This document shows, piece by piece, positions 1-7,557 of a DNA stretch of 64,000 bases. The stretch's first letter is position 1; every line of letters begins with the position of its first letter. The notes under the pieces were generated by a model. It searched no databases. It had not been told where the DNA came from and saw only the letters and a program-made list of their open reading frames with translations. The DNA is from Pseudomonadota bacterium (lineage in GTDB: Bacteria > Pseudomonadota > Alphaproteobacteria > Rhizobiales > Xanthobacteraceae), in the NCBI GenBank assembly GCA_023422775.1, contig JAFAGM010000089.1, forward strand, positions 56,885 to 120,884, given 5' to 3'. The translations under genes and the position numbers were made by a program.

Positions 1-1
1 C

Positions 2-604
2 ATAGGTTCGGCCGTACCAATCCGATTTTCTGGCCGGTATTTTCTGCTCTGTACCAATCATCAATTGCGAGAGTGTGAGAAGGAGAACGTCTCGCTTTTG
101 GGGCGCGACGGGCAAATCCTTGTTACGTCATCTGGCGTGTGCCATTTCAATGACGAGAGTAATCCGCATTATCGTGACTTGGCCGCTTTCGACTTCACGG
201 AGTCATGCGAGGCGCACCCAGCCCTTAAAGAGAGGTTCTTCTACCTTCGCGAGGTCCCCCCAAGAGCGCGCAACACGGACATCGTGTTTGCACTCGTTGC
301 AGGCTTTCCCTCCAACGACCAACAGTATGAGCTCGAAGAGCGAAACCACATTGGCAAGGTGAAACGAATTGTGGTTTGCCAACCTGATCCCTCTTCATAC
401 GACCCTGCCCTTCTCTGTCTTCGTATCGACGAGCCCCTAGACTTTGATCCAGACGGCATGAGCGGAGGGTCGGCGTTTGTTGTTCAGGTAATGGCTGGAG
501 AGTTTCGCGCCTACTTTGCAGGGCTCGTCGTGACCGGTGGACGCGACCGATTTCACATAATCAAGGTAGGCGACATCTACCGCTTTCTAGCGACATTGGT
601 CTGA
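2..604 (+). CDS. Trypsin-like serine peptidase, 5' part cut off by window edge
   Basis: The frame is open from base 2 with no stop, so the gene starts outside the window and the TTG at 65 is not its start. The readable part resembles a chymotrypsin-fold peptidase. An early segment ending in CTNHQL (about bases 47-67) matches the region around the catalytic His, DLAAFDF could hold the Asp, and GMSGGSAF near the C-terminus matches the Gly-x-Ser-Gly-Gly nucleophile box, followed by beta strands and a final helix. No signal peptide can be judged. Base composition is lower in GC than the rest: two 60-base stretches I counted (121-180 and 301-360) have 45% and 52% GC, which suggests acquisition by transfer. 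The fold is inferred from motifs; substrate and role are unknown. Confidence 0.6.
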   Translation: MGSAVPIRFSGRYFLLCTNHQLRECEKENVSLLGRDGQILVTSSGVCHFNDESNPHYRDLAAFDFTESCEAHPALKERFFYLREVPPRARNTDIVFALVAGFPSNDQQYELEERNHIGKVKRIVVCQPDPSSYDPALLCLRIDEPLDFDPDGMSGGSAFVVQVMAGEFRAYFAGLVVTGGRDRFHIIKVGDIYRFLATLV

Positions 605-680
605 TCGCCCCTTCTCCGAAGTTGAAATGCAATAGCAAGCATTGGGCTGAAGTCTGCAATCGTTTACCTGTAACGAAGAG

Positions 681-1793
681 TTAGCACCGGCCCGACGGAA
701 ATCCCGCCCGGCCCGCATCACACACAACCGGCTTCGCGAACGAGACACCAAACCATCTGCTGGTCACCGACCCCTCATTGTCGATCCACGGCACCGGAGG
801 CAATTGCGGCAAGTAAGATGCATACGGCATTACTTTCGCAAGCGTCACCCTTCCCGGAAACTGTCCGACAAACGCCTTGTTCATGCCGCCGTCCAGTCCG
901 CTGTAGATCGGGGCAGCCGGCACATTGTCTTCAAGCAATCGCGCGTATTCGAGGTCGTCGGCGCGCCGCTTCTCCAGCGCCCGCCGTGCGGTTTCCGGAT
1001 TGACGACGAAGGGCGGACATTTTTCGGTCGCGTTGAGTACCAGAGGGTGAGGCGAATTCGCCGGCGGTTGCGCATCGAAGACGTAGCGGCGGTTGCATAC
1101 ATCTACCTTCGGCTCGCGCTGCGTCGTCTCGAAATGATCGTTGCCGATCTTGAGCATGTTCCAGAACGCCAGGTTCGGACTGTTTCGATGCCGCGCCAGG
1201 TTGGCCGGCGTCAGGCGGAACGGATAGGCCTGGACCTGGAACGACGGCCGGCCGCTGAGTGAGTCGCGCGCCAGCGAATAGATCTCGCTGATCTGTCCGT
1301 CGGTCATGGCATAGCAACCGCTCGACCAGCAGTCGCCGTGGATCATGAGGAAGCTGCCGTTGCGCTTGTGCGCCTTGTCGAAGCCGTTGGGGAAGCCGAG
1401 GTTGATCGAAAGATGGTAGCTGGAGTTGGGATTCATCAACTCAGGTGTAACCGTGTAGAATCCCTCCGGAGCCTGTCGGTCGCCCTCGTACAATTTCGGC
1501 CCGAGATCGCCCGACCACCGGCAGATCGGATAGGTCTTGAGGATCTGGAAACGGCCGGTCGTGTCCTGTTTCCAGACTTCGAGTTCCGCCTCTTCCTTGA
1601 ACAGGCGCAACACGATCGGCGAATATTTCGGCATCTTCTTCTGTTCGAGCAGCGCGAGCAGTTCGGCGGGCAATTCCTTCGTCGCCTTGGCAGGCAACGG
1701 CTTTGTGCCTTGGCCCAGGCATGTGACCGGCGCTAGCGTCGCGGCAAAAGTCGCCGCCAGCACAAGTGCGCGTCGGACCATGGCGCGGATCAC
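681..1793 (-). CDS. Exported L,D-transpeptidase (YkuD-type) family protein
   Basis: The 370-residue protein has an N-terminal signal sequence (about residues 1-28). A YkuD/ErfK-like catalytic block around residues 100-165 contains IHGDCWSSGCYAM, with His152 and the nucleophile Cys160 in the family pattern HGx...SxGC. YkuD enzymes form or exchange 3-3 peptide cross-links in peptidoglycan or attach proteins to it; this longer type with a roughly 200-residue C-terminal extension resembles the YafK group, whose members may act as amidases instead. The start is the GTG at 1793, because TGGAGG lies seven bases upstream; the ATG at 1781 has no such site. It stands alone on this strand, with the decayed VapC remnant upstream. 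Confidence 0.85.
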   Translation of the reverse strand: MIRAMVRRALVLAATFAATLAPVTCLGQGTKPLPAKATKELPAELLALLEQKKMPKYSPIVLRLFKEEAELEVWKQDTTGRFQILKTYPICRWSGDLGPKLYEGDRQAPEGFYTVTPELMNPNSSYHLSINLGFPNGFDKAHKRNGSFLMIHGDCWSSGCYAMTDGQISEIYSLARDSLSGRPSFQVQAYPFRLTPANLARHRNSPNLAFWNMLKIGNDHFETTQREPKVDVCNRRYVFDAQPPANSPHPLVLNATEKCPPFVVNPETARRALEKRRADDLEYARLLEDNVPAAPIYSGLDGGMNKAFVGQFPGRVTLAKVMPYASYLPQLPPVPWIDNEGSVTSRWFGVSFAKPVVCDAGRAGFPSGRC

Positions 1794-1875
1794 TGCTGCA
1801 CCTCCAGCCCTTGTCTGGGATGTCGAAAATTCTTGATCTTGCGATAAGCTTTTACTGACACTCTCTCCCCCGGAT

Positions 1876-2073
1876 CTACGCTGCCGCGCTGCCCCGGCAG
1901 CCTTCGGCCAAACGACGGCCCGCTGCCAGGCGTCTCTCCCGGGCGGTCATACCAGTCCGATCCTGGCATGATGCAGCGTCTGTCGGGGCGCGAACAGCCG
2001 CTTCTTCCACTGACCGTGCCGCCGGTGTGCGGAGCAGCGCCTCGAGCAAGGCCGAGGCGTCGACGACGATCAC
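1876..2073 (-). pseudogene. VapC-type PIN toxin remnant
   Basis: The reading frame starts with a GTG that overlaps the antitoxin stop codon (GTGA), as in normal VapBC pairs. It opens MIVVDASALLEALL, the typical first strand and first catalytic Asp of a PIN-domain RNase toxin. Likeness to the family ends after about 25-28 residues; the rest is Arg/Ala-rich low-information sequence and the frame stops at 65 residues, against roughly 130-140 for VapC. The remaining three acidic residues of the PIN active site are absent. I read it as the 5' stub of a deleted toxin gene fused to unrelated DNA. Confidence 0.7.
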
Positions 2074-2300
2074 TGGCGATCACGTTCAGCGCGGATTGCC
2101 TGAGCCGGTGACACCGAGGGGGTCATTCCGGGGCGGCGCTCCAGGCGCGCACGCAATTCATCGAGCGTCGGCCGCTCGGCGACCTGGCGAATCTCGCTGA
2201 GCAGGTAATCGGACAGCGACATGCTCGCCAATGCCGCGCGCGATTTGAGCCGACGGTGCAGTGCGTCCGGAACATTGCGAATTTGGATCATCGCGGTCAT
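2070..2300 (-). CDS. FitA/VapB-like ribbon-helix-helix antitoxin, orphan
   Basis: The product opens MTAMIQIRNVPDALHRRL and continues with a short helix-turn-helix-like stretch (LASMSLSDYLLSEI), the pattern of FitA/VapB ribbon-helix-helix antitoxins. The N-terminal strand binds operator DNA as a dimer and the C-terminal tail (from about residue 45) would wrap the cognate PIN toxin. The start is set at the ATG at 2300; a second ATG at 2291 would give MIQIRNVP, which many homologues use. Its partner is reduced to a stub, so this antitoxin is presumably an orphan kept by chance, as autoregulatory debris, or to neutralise a related toxin elsewhere. Confidence 0.75.
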   Translation of the reverse strand: MTAMIQIRNVPDALHRRLKSRAALASMSLSDYLLSEIRQVAERPTLDELRARLERRPGMTPSVSPAQAIRAERDRQ

Positions 2301-2366
2301 GTGAAAGACATAAACACATGTGGCGCACATCTCAAGGTCGCGTCCGCGTTGCGCGTAGACGTCCGC

Positions 2367-3044
2367 CTACCTCTCGAACCCGACAAACACCGTCGCTTCC
2401 TCGACCGACTTCCGCTCCGACACGACAGCATTTGCCGGAAAGGTTTCATCCGGCCAGCCCAGCGCGATGCTTTTCATGATGACCTGATCGTCGGCGATCC
2501 CTGCATGCTCACGCACCACGGGGGATTGCATGATGCCCTGGCTGTTGATCACGGCACCTAACCCGCGCGACCAGGCGGCATTGACGAGCGCGGTCGCCAC
2601 CGCGCCGCAGTCGAACGGCGTATCGTCGCTGCCGTCGAGCACGCGGTCATAGGTGATGATCACGCAGACCGGCGCGTCGAACTGGCGGAAGCCGCGCAGC
2701 ACCCAGTCCTGGCGCTTGTCCTTGTTGTCGCGCTCGATCCCCATCGCGGAGAACAGTTGCTTGGCGACGCCGACCTGCCGGTCGCGATGCTTGCCGGCGA
2801 AAGGTTGCCCGGTGCGGAACTCGCGCGAATGCGGAATGCCCGCCACGTTTCGTTCGGTGTTGCCGGCGCGAATCCGGTCCAGCGGTTCGCCTGTTATGAC
2901 GTAGAAATTCCACGGCTGGGTGTTCATCGACGACGGCGCGCGCATCGCCAGACCAATGATCTCCGCAATCAGCTCTTTCGGCACCGGATCGGGCTTGTAA
3001 CCGCGGATACTCCGGCGACCGAGGATAACGTCATCAAATTTCAT
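2367..3044 (-). CDS. Nitroreductase family FMN-dependent oxidoreductase
   Basis: The protein (225 residues from the ATG at 3044) opens MKFDDVILGRRSIRGYKPDP, the FMN-phosphate binding RRSxRxY segment of nitroreductases, followed by APSSMNTQPWNFYVI, another flavin-contact block, and a C-terminal LGWPDE motif. These enzymes reduce nitro, quinone or enone compounds with NAD(P)H as homodimers in the cytoplasm. An earlier in-frame start at 3107 would add 21 residues that do not resemble the family, so it was not chosen. It lies downstream of the thioesterase/dgo genes on the same strand, separated by 227 bases, so co-transcription is possible but not shown. Substrate unknown. Confidence 0.85.
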   Translation of the reverse strand: MKFDDVILGRRSIRGYKPDPVPKELIAEIIGLAMRAPSSMNTQPWNFYVITGEPLDRIRAGNTERNVAGIPHSREFRTGQPFAGKHRDRQVGVAKQLFSAMGIERDNKDKRQDWVLRGFRQFDAPVCVIITYDRVLDGSDDTPFDCGAVATALVNAAWSRGLGAVINSQGIMQSPVVREHAGIADDQVIMKSIALGWPDETFPANAVVSERKSVEEATVFVGFER

Positions 3045-3271
3045 CTGCGTGGGATTCCCCTGATAAGTCCTGAACCAGCTTTGGCCTGACGTCACGGCGG
3101 ACAGCATCCATCGCGCGCCTGTGATCGTTTAGCAGATTTTGGGATGATGAAATTGTGCCGCCGATTTGCCCGACGTGTCAAGGTTTCGGTCCGAGCGGCC
3201 GGTGCGGCTACTTTGCATGGGGTTGTTTTCGATATTTTTGGTGGGAAGCGTCGGGCGCGCCCTCCGCCAGC

Positions 3272-4183
3272 CTACTCCTCATCCGCGCCCGGCGTCTTCC
3301 GCAGCATGAAATGTCCGAACGCCGATGCGATCGGTTTGCCCGGGTCATCCTGCCACGCCTGCGCCTCGAAGGCGACGACGCGGCGGCCCTGCTTCACGAT
3401 CGAGACTTTTGCGTAGCTGTCCAGCGCGCGGCCGGAGCGCAGGTAGTTGATGGTCAAGCCGATCGGCTTCGGCGGCGCGAGAGCGCCGAGTTCGCGCGTC
3501 ACGCCGACGATCGCGGTCGTCTCCAGAAAGGCGCCGGTCATGCCGCCGTGGATCGCTGGCAATACTGGATTGCCGATGATTTTCGGCGAGAACGGCATGA
3601 CAAGCGTGTCGTCCTCGCCGAGGCGGATGCCGAGACAGCGCGCGAACGGGCTTTTGGCGAATAAACTCGTCGGATCCTCCGGCGCTTCGAGAGCCGGAGG
3701 CGCGCCATCGTGGATCCGCTCGTCGGTCAGCATGTTGGTGCGGTTGGCGCCGATCATGAAGCAGGCGGTGGCGGTAGCGACCGGATCGTCCTCGGACTCC
3801 TGGTAGGCGGCCGAGCGGACGAACGCGATGGAGCGGGTGACGCGGTAGCAGTGCGAATGCGCCTTGATGTCGAGGCCCGGCGTCGCGGGCTTCTGATAGT
3901 CGATGCGCAGGTCCAGCGTGGCGATCGATCGCGTGCCATCGAGGGCGAGTTGCACGGCCATGCCGCAACTCTCGTCGAGCATGGCGGTGACAACGCCGCC
4001 GTGCAGCACGCCCGTCTCGGTATCACCGACGAAGACGGGGCGGTAGGGCAGGCTTGACCAGGCTTCTCCGGGCGCGGCGCGGTCGAGCCGAAGTCCGCTG
4101 ATGTACCCGTAGACAGAGCGGAGCGCTTCGATCGCCTTGGCGAGTTGGTCAAACGGCAGCGGCGCATTCGGTGATTGGCTCAT
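3272..4183 (-). CDS. Tandem hotdog (PaaI-type) thioesterase
   Basis: The 303-residue product carries two hotdog domains. The first spans roughly residues 20-150 with GVLHGGVVTAMLDE, the second roughly 180-300 with PAIHGGMTGAFLET; HGG followed by an acidic residue is the PaaI thioesterase active-site signature. Such enzymes hydrolyse acyl-CoA thioesters. The start at 4183 gives MSQSPNAPLPFDQ; the upstream in-frame extension overlaps dgoA and looks non-coding. The start lies only four bases past the dgoA stop codon, so the gene is almost certainly translated from the dgoK-dgoA transcript. A double-hotdog thioesterase is not a known partner of galactonate catabolism, so the link may be functional or only positional. 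Confidence 0.8.
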   Translation of the reverse strand: MSQSPNAPLPFDQLAKAIEALRSVYGYISGLRLDRAAPGEAWSSLPYRPVFVGDTETGVLHGGVVTAMLDESCGMAVQLALDGTRSIATLDLRIDYQKPATPGLDIKAHSHCYRVTRSIAFVRSAAYQESEDDPVATATACFMIGANRTNMLTDERIHDGAPPALEAPEDPTSLFAKSPFARCLGIRLGEDDTLVMPFSPKIIGNPVLPAIHGGMTGAFLETTAIVGVTRELGALAPPKPIGLTINYLRSGRALDSYAKVSIVKQGRRVVAFEAQAWQDDPGKPIASAFGHFMLRKTPGADEE

Positions 4184-4187
4184 GAAT

Positions 4188-4826
4188 CTATCCCGCCTGC
4201 TGAATGGCTGCGTCGTAAGCGTCGATCGTTGCCCTGGCGCGAACCGCAATTTCCGCTGATGTCATGCCCGGCTTGTAGAGGCTGCTGCCGAGGCCGAACG
4301 CGACAATGCCGGCCTTCGTGTATTCCGCGAAGTTTTTGTCGGAGACGCCGCCCACGGCCGCGATCATCATATCCGCGGGAAGCACGGCACGGATCGCGTT
4401 GATCCCCGCCGCGCCGAGCACGCTGGCCGGAAAGAATTTCAAGCACGAGGCTCCCGATTTGGCGGCAAGCAGCGCCTCCGTCGCGGTGAAGACGCCGGGC
4501 ATCGTGACCATGCCGTGCGCCCGGGCGCGTGAAATGATCTCAGGGTCGACATTGGGCGCGACCAGCAGCCGGCCGCCAATGTCATGCAGCCGATCGACGG
4601 CTTCCGGCCTCAGCACGGTTCCGGCGCCCACGAGAATTCCGGCAGGGGACATCCTGACGGCGATCTCTATGGAGCGGAACGGATCCGGCGAGTTGAGCGG
4701 GATCTCGATCGCCGTCATGCCGCTGTCGATCAGCGTGCTGACGATATCAGCCGTTTCCTCAGGTCTGACGCCGCGCAGGATCGCGACCAGCGGACGCTTC
4801 ATCGGTGGAAATGGGACAACGTTCAT
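4188..4826 (-). CDS. dgoA: 2-dehydro-3-deoxy-6-phosphogalactonate aldolase
   Basis: A class I aldolase of the KDPG/KDPGal family, 212 residues, the usual length. It cleaves 2-dehydro-3-deoxy-6-phosphogalactonate to pyruvate and glyceraldehyde 3-phosphate. Visible landmarks are AILRGV (Arg18 phosphate/carboxylate site), EIPLNSPDPF with Glu41, and CLKFFPAS with the Schiff-base Lys130. The sequence EIPLNSPDPF favours the galactonate branch over the gluconate (Eda) branch. It follows dgoK by 12 bases and leads directly into the thioesterase gene. An AGGATCAGG stretch just before the ATG can serve as ribosome-binding site. No dgoD dehydratase lies in the window, so the 2-dehydro-3-deoxygalactonate must come from elsewhere. 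Confidence 0.92.
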   Translation of the reverse strand: MNVVPFPPMKRPLVAILRGVRPEETADIVSTLIDSGMTAIEIPLNSPDPFRSIEIAVRMSPAGILVGAGTVLRPEAVDRLHDIGGRLLVAPNVDPEIISRARAHGMVTMPGVFTATEALLAAKSGASCLKFFPASVLGAAGINAIRAVLPADMMIAAVGGVSDKNFAEYTKAGIVAFGLGSSLYKPGMTSAEIAVRARATIDAYDAAIQQAG

Positions 4827-4838
4827 TCGCCTGATCCT

Positions 4839-5753
4839 CTATGCATTCCAGATCGATTGCGCGGCCATCGCAAGGCCGCGACGGACCGCATCCTCGGCAC
4901 CAACGCATCGGACAGGAACGGAAACCGTCTCGAATGCCAACTGGTAAAGCACCTGAAGCCTCCCGGACGCGACCAGCGTGATTCCGGCCCGGGGTATATC
5001 TCCGGCGAGCCCGGCCGCCAGTTCAAGGCCAATTAGCGTGCCCGATATTCTTTCGCGAGCCGAGGATGGCGTGCCGCCATGGAGCAACTGGCCCGATCGC
5101 ACCCGGAACAGCAGATTGGCGGCGAGCGCAGGCTTCTCGATGGCGGCCCCGACGGCTGACTTGAACGCCTCGGTATCCACCGCATCGTCGGCGCCGGTCA
5201 CCGCGTGGGACAGGATCGTTTCGCGCATCACGACGTCGAACAGCTCTCCCGTCATGAATGTCGCGAAGCGTTCGACGGTCCCGCCATTCACCCGGACCCA
5301 CTTCGAATGGGTGCCCGGCAGGCAGACGACCGCCCGGCCGGCCGCGTCCAGACCGAGGGCGCCGAGCAGCTGCGTCTCCTCTCCCCGCATGACATCCGGC
5401 GCCTCGCGGTCGCGTTGCGCGATTCCCGGCAGGATGCGGATGTCGCGATCCTGTCCCGGGACGACGACGGCATGCTTCAGGATGGATGCGAGCGGCGCCG
5501 GGGTGTCGATGTATCCGGCTTCGACCCATCCCTGCCGGGCGCCGGCCATGCCGCAGACGACAACGGGCAACTCGTGCGCCGCGCCTGTGGCCTCCAGATG
5601 CGATTGCAGGACGGTGGCGAAGCCAGGCCTGCCCGCCGCCATCATGCCCTCGCGGCTGCGCCGTTCGCCGAGAACGTTGCCGGTCCGGTCGACGAGCCAG
5701 AGCCGGAAACTGCTCGTGCCCCAATCGACCGCGACGTATGCCGCCTGTTTCAT
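4839..5753 (-). CDS. dgoK: 2-dehydro-3-deoxygalactonokinase
   Basis: The 304-residue protein begins MKQAAYVAVDWGTSSFRLW, the sugar-kinase/ASKHA phosphate-1 loop (DWGTSS) of the DgoK family, and contains PGTHSKWV, a conserved block of this family. It phosphorylates 2-dehydro-3-deoxygalactonate with ATP to give the substrate of the next gene's aldolase. I chose the ATG at 5753, preceded by a GGCGGGG stretch, because the 13 residues upstream are not conserved-looking. It is the first gene of a probable dgoK-dgoA-thioesterase operon and faces the Bug receptor gene across 223 bases. No GntR or LysR regulator lies adjacent. Confidence 0.92.
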   Translation of the reverse strand: MKQAAYVAVDWGTSSFRLWLVDRTGNVLGERRSREGMMAAGRPGFATVLQSHLEATGAAHELPVVVCGMAGARQGWVEAGYIDTPAPLASILKHAVVVPGQDRDIRILPGIAQRDREAPDVMRGEETQLLGALGLDAAGRAVVCLPGTHSKWVRVNGGTVERFATFMTGELFDVVMRETILSHAVTGADDAVDTEAFKSAVGAAIEKPALAANLLFRVRSGQLLHGGTPSSARERISGTLIGLELAAGLAGDIPRAGITLVASGRLQVLYQLAFETVSVPVRCVGAEDAVRRGLAMAAQSIWNA

Positions 5754-5976
5754 TCCAACCCCGCCTGAGTGCCATTCGCGCCGGTGCGACATCGTATCAC
5801 GCCGATTCCGCCGGCGAGCAATTTAGCTGCTCCACCGCGCGTTCGCTTTGCAGTTGATTTGCGCGGATGCAATCAGCATGATCCGAGGTCATGCGGGGAA
5901 CGCTGCTTGCGGCGGGGCCTTGCCAATGAACGCGTCCACGAGAACGCGTCATGACAACGAGGGGGAGGGGGCCGTC

Positions 5977-6969
5977 ATGATCAATCGGCTTTGCAGGAGT
6001 GCGCTTGTCGGCCTTGGCGCGTTGCTCGCATGCCTTTCGGCGCAGGCCCACGCGCAATCGAACCCCAAAACCATCACGCTGGTCGTTCCCTATGCCGCCG
6101 GCGGCGGCACGGATACGGTCGCACGCCTGATCGGCGAACAGATGTCGCGCTCGTTAGGCCAGACCGTCATCATCGAGAACGTGGTCGGAGGCGGCAGCAC
6201 GCTGGCCAATGATCGTGTCGCCAGGTCGACGCCCGATGGCTCCACGGTGCTGATCAATCATGTCGGGCTGCTTGCGGCGCCGAGCCTGTTCACCAACCTG
6301 CGCTACGACACGAAAACGGCGTTCGAGGCGGTCGGCCTGGTCAACAACGCGCCGATGGTCCTGATCGGCCGCAAGTCGCTTCCCGGTGCGGGACCGAAGG
6401 ATTTCGTGGCGTGGATCAAGGGACAGGGCGACAAGGCGAACTTCGCGCATGGCGGCATCGGAACCAATAGTCACCTGTGCGCCGTGATGATGGGCAATGT
6501 GCTCGGCTTCAAGCCGACGGTCGTGGCGTATCGCGGTTCGGCTCCGGCCATCGCCGATCTGCTGGCTGGGCAGATCGATCTCTTGTGGGATCAGGTGACC
6601 AACGCGCTGCCGCAGATTCAGGCCGGAACGCTGCACGGCATCGCCATCACGTCGTCGGCACGGCTCGAACAGTTGAAGGACGTGCCGACCACCGCCGAAC
6701 TCGGCATGCCCGAGGTCAGCTATTCGATGTGGCATGGGCTCTACGTGGCCAAGGGCACGCCGAAGGAGACCGTGGCCGCGCTGAACGCGGCGCTCCGCAG
6801 AGCGCTGTCCGATACGGTCCTGCTGGAGAAGCTCAAGCAGCTCGGAACCTTGCCGTTCCCGGAGAGTGAGCTGACGCCCGAGGCGCACGCCCGCCTGTTC
6901 GCTGCCGACCTGCCACGCGTGGCAAAGCTGATCGAAAGTTCGGGTATCAAGGCAAGCGAAGCGAAGTAG
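5977..6969 (+). CDS. Bug/TctC-family tripartite tricarboxylate transporter receptor
   Basis: The 330-residue product has a signal peptide (cleavage likely after AQAHA, about residue 26) and the Bug hallmark motifs PYAAGGGTDTVAR and ENVVGGGST, which form the carboxylate-binding site of this periplasmic receptor family. Bug proteins capture organic acids for TctAB permeases or act as sensors. The ATG at 5977 follows GAGGGGGAGGGG, a strong ribosome-binding site. It is divergent from dgoK, so a sugar acid related to galactonate is a reasonable but unproved ligand. No TctA or TctB gene is nearby, so it would have to use a permease encoded elsewhere. Confidence 0.9.
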   Translation: MINRLCRSALVGLGALLACLSAQAHAQSNPKTITLVVPYAAGGGTDTVARLIGEQMSRSLGQTVIIENVVGGGSTLANDRVARSTPDGSTVLINHVGLLAAPSLFTNLRYDTKTAFEAVGLVNNAPMVLIGRKSLPGAGPKDFVAWIKGQGDKANFAHGGIGTNSHLCAVMMGNVLGFKPTVVAYRGSAPAIADLLAGQIDLLWDQVTNALPQIQAGTLHGIAITSSARLEQLKDVPTTAELGMPEVSYSMWHGLYVAKGTPKETVAALNAALRRALSDTVLLEKLKQLGTLPFPESELTPEAHARLFAADLPRVAKLIESSGIKASEAK

Positions 6970-6980
6970 CGAGCCCCGCG

Positions 6981-7268
6981 CTACAGGAAATCCCGGAGCC
7001 TTGAGAGTTCGGCCGCGAGTTCGGAGGAGATCACGGCCGGGATCAACTCGCCCTGCGGGGCCGTGTGAATTTCGTAGAGGTGCCGCTGCGCCGCCGGCTG
7101 CTTCAGGAATTTTGTGATGCATTCGTCCAGGGTGCCGGCAAAGATCAGATACGGGGTCGGCCATTGCGCGTCCTTGACGCGCTCATTGTTTTTCGACGGC
7201 CACTTCTTGAGAACCGCAGGAGCTGCAAAGTCCATTTGAATGCCATCGCCGAGAACAAGTAGCCGCAT
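6981..7268 (-). CDS. Conserved small hypothetical protein
   Basis: A 95-residue soluble protein with no signal peptide or membrane segment, opening MRLLVLGDGIQMDF and ending in a helical Leu/Arg/Glu-rich tail (ELAAELSRLRDFL). I do not recognise a domain. The frame has codon use like its neighbours (third positions rich in G/C) and stops 11 bases from the end of the convergent Bug gene, which supports a real gene. No clear ribosome-binding site precedes the ATG at 7268; the internal ATG at 7235 is an alternative start. Confidence 0.55.
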   Translation of the reverse strand: MRLLVLGDGIQMDFAAPAVLKKWPSKNNERVKDAQWPTPYLIFAGTLDECITKFLKQPAAQRHLYEIHTAPQGELIPAVISSELAAELSRLRDFL

Positions 7269-7452
7269 CCAAAAACGCTTTTCGGTCTCCTGAGATAACT
7301 TTCCAAATCGGCCGTGGTTCGACCGACGCGTCCACCATATGGTTTTTTTCTGTGCCGGACCTGACGCGCGGCAGGCTCCGTTCAGGTCCGTGAGTGCAGC
7401 GCCGGACGTGCCAGCAGGGCTGCGCAGCTCCTCTCCAGCGCGGAGGCGCCGC

Positions 7453-7557
7453 TAGAGCGTTTTCCAGCGAAGTGGAAACCGGTTCGCGTCAAGAAAACGC
7501 GTCAAAACAAGAATCTAGAGCCCCGTTCCGATTCCATCGGAACGGAAAAGGCTCTAG
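7453..7557 (+). repeat. Dispersed repeat with terminal hairpin, copy A
   Basis: Begins TAGAGCGTTTTCCAGCGAAG, runs through a GGTTCGCG...AAGAAAACGCGTC block and ends in a nested palindrome. CTAGAGCC at 7515-7522 pairs with GGCTCTAG at 7550-7557; inside it CCGTTCCGAT (7523-7532) pairs with ATCGGAACGG (7536-7545), followed by AAAA. An inverted copy of the same element lies at 53012-53102. The final CTAG contains the stop codon of the LysM gene, so read from that gene the palindrome directly follows translation and could act as a terminator or mRNA 3'-end stabiliser. Confidence 0.8.

Noticed and set aside
65..604. Start of the first gene at the TTG 65
   Set aside because: The frame is open to base 2 and the His-box-like segment lies upstream of that codon.
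5816..5832. GAGCA...TGCTC inverted pair between dgoK and the Bug gene
   Set aside because: Five-base arms only; too weak to claim an operator.
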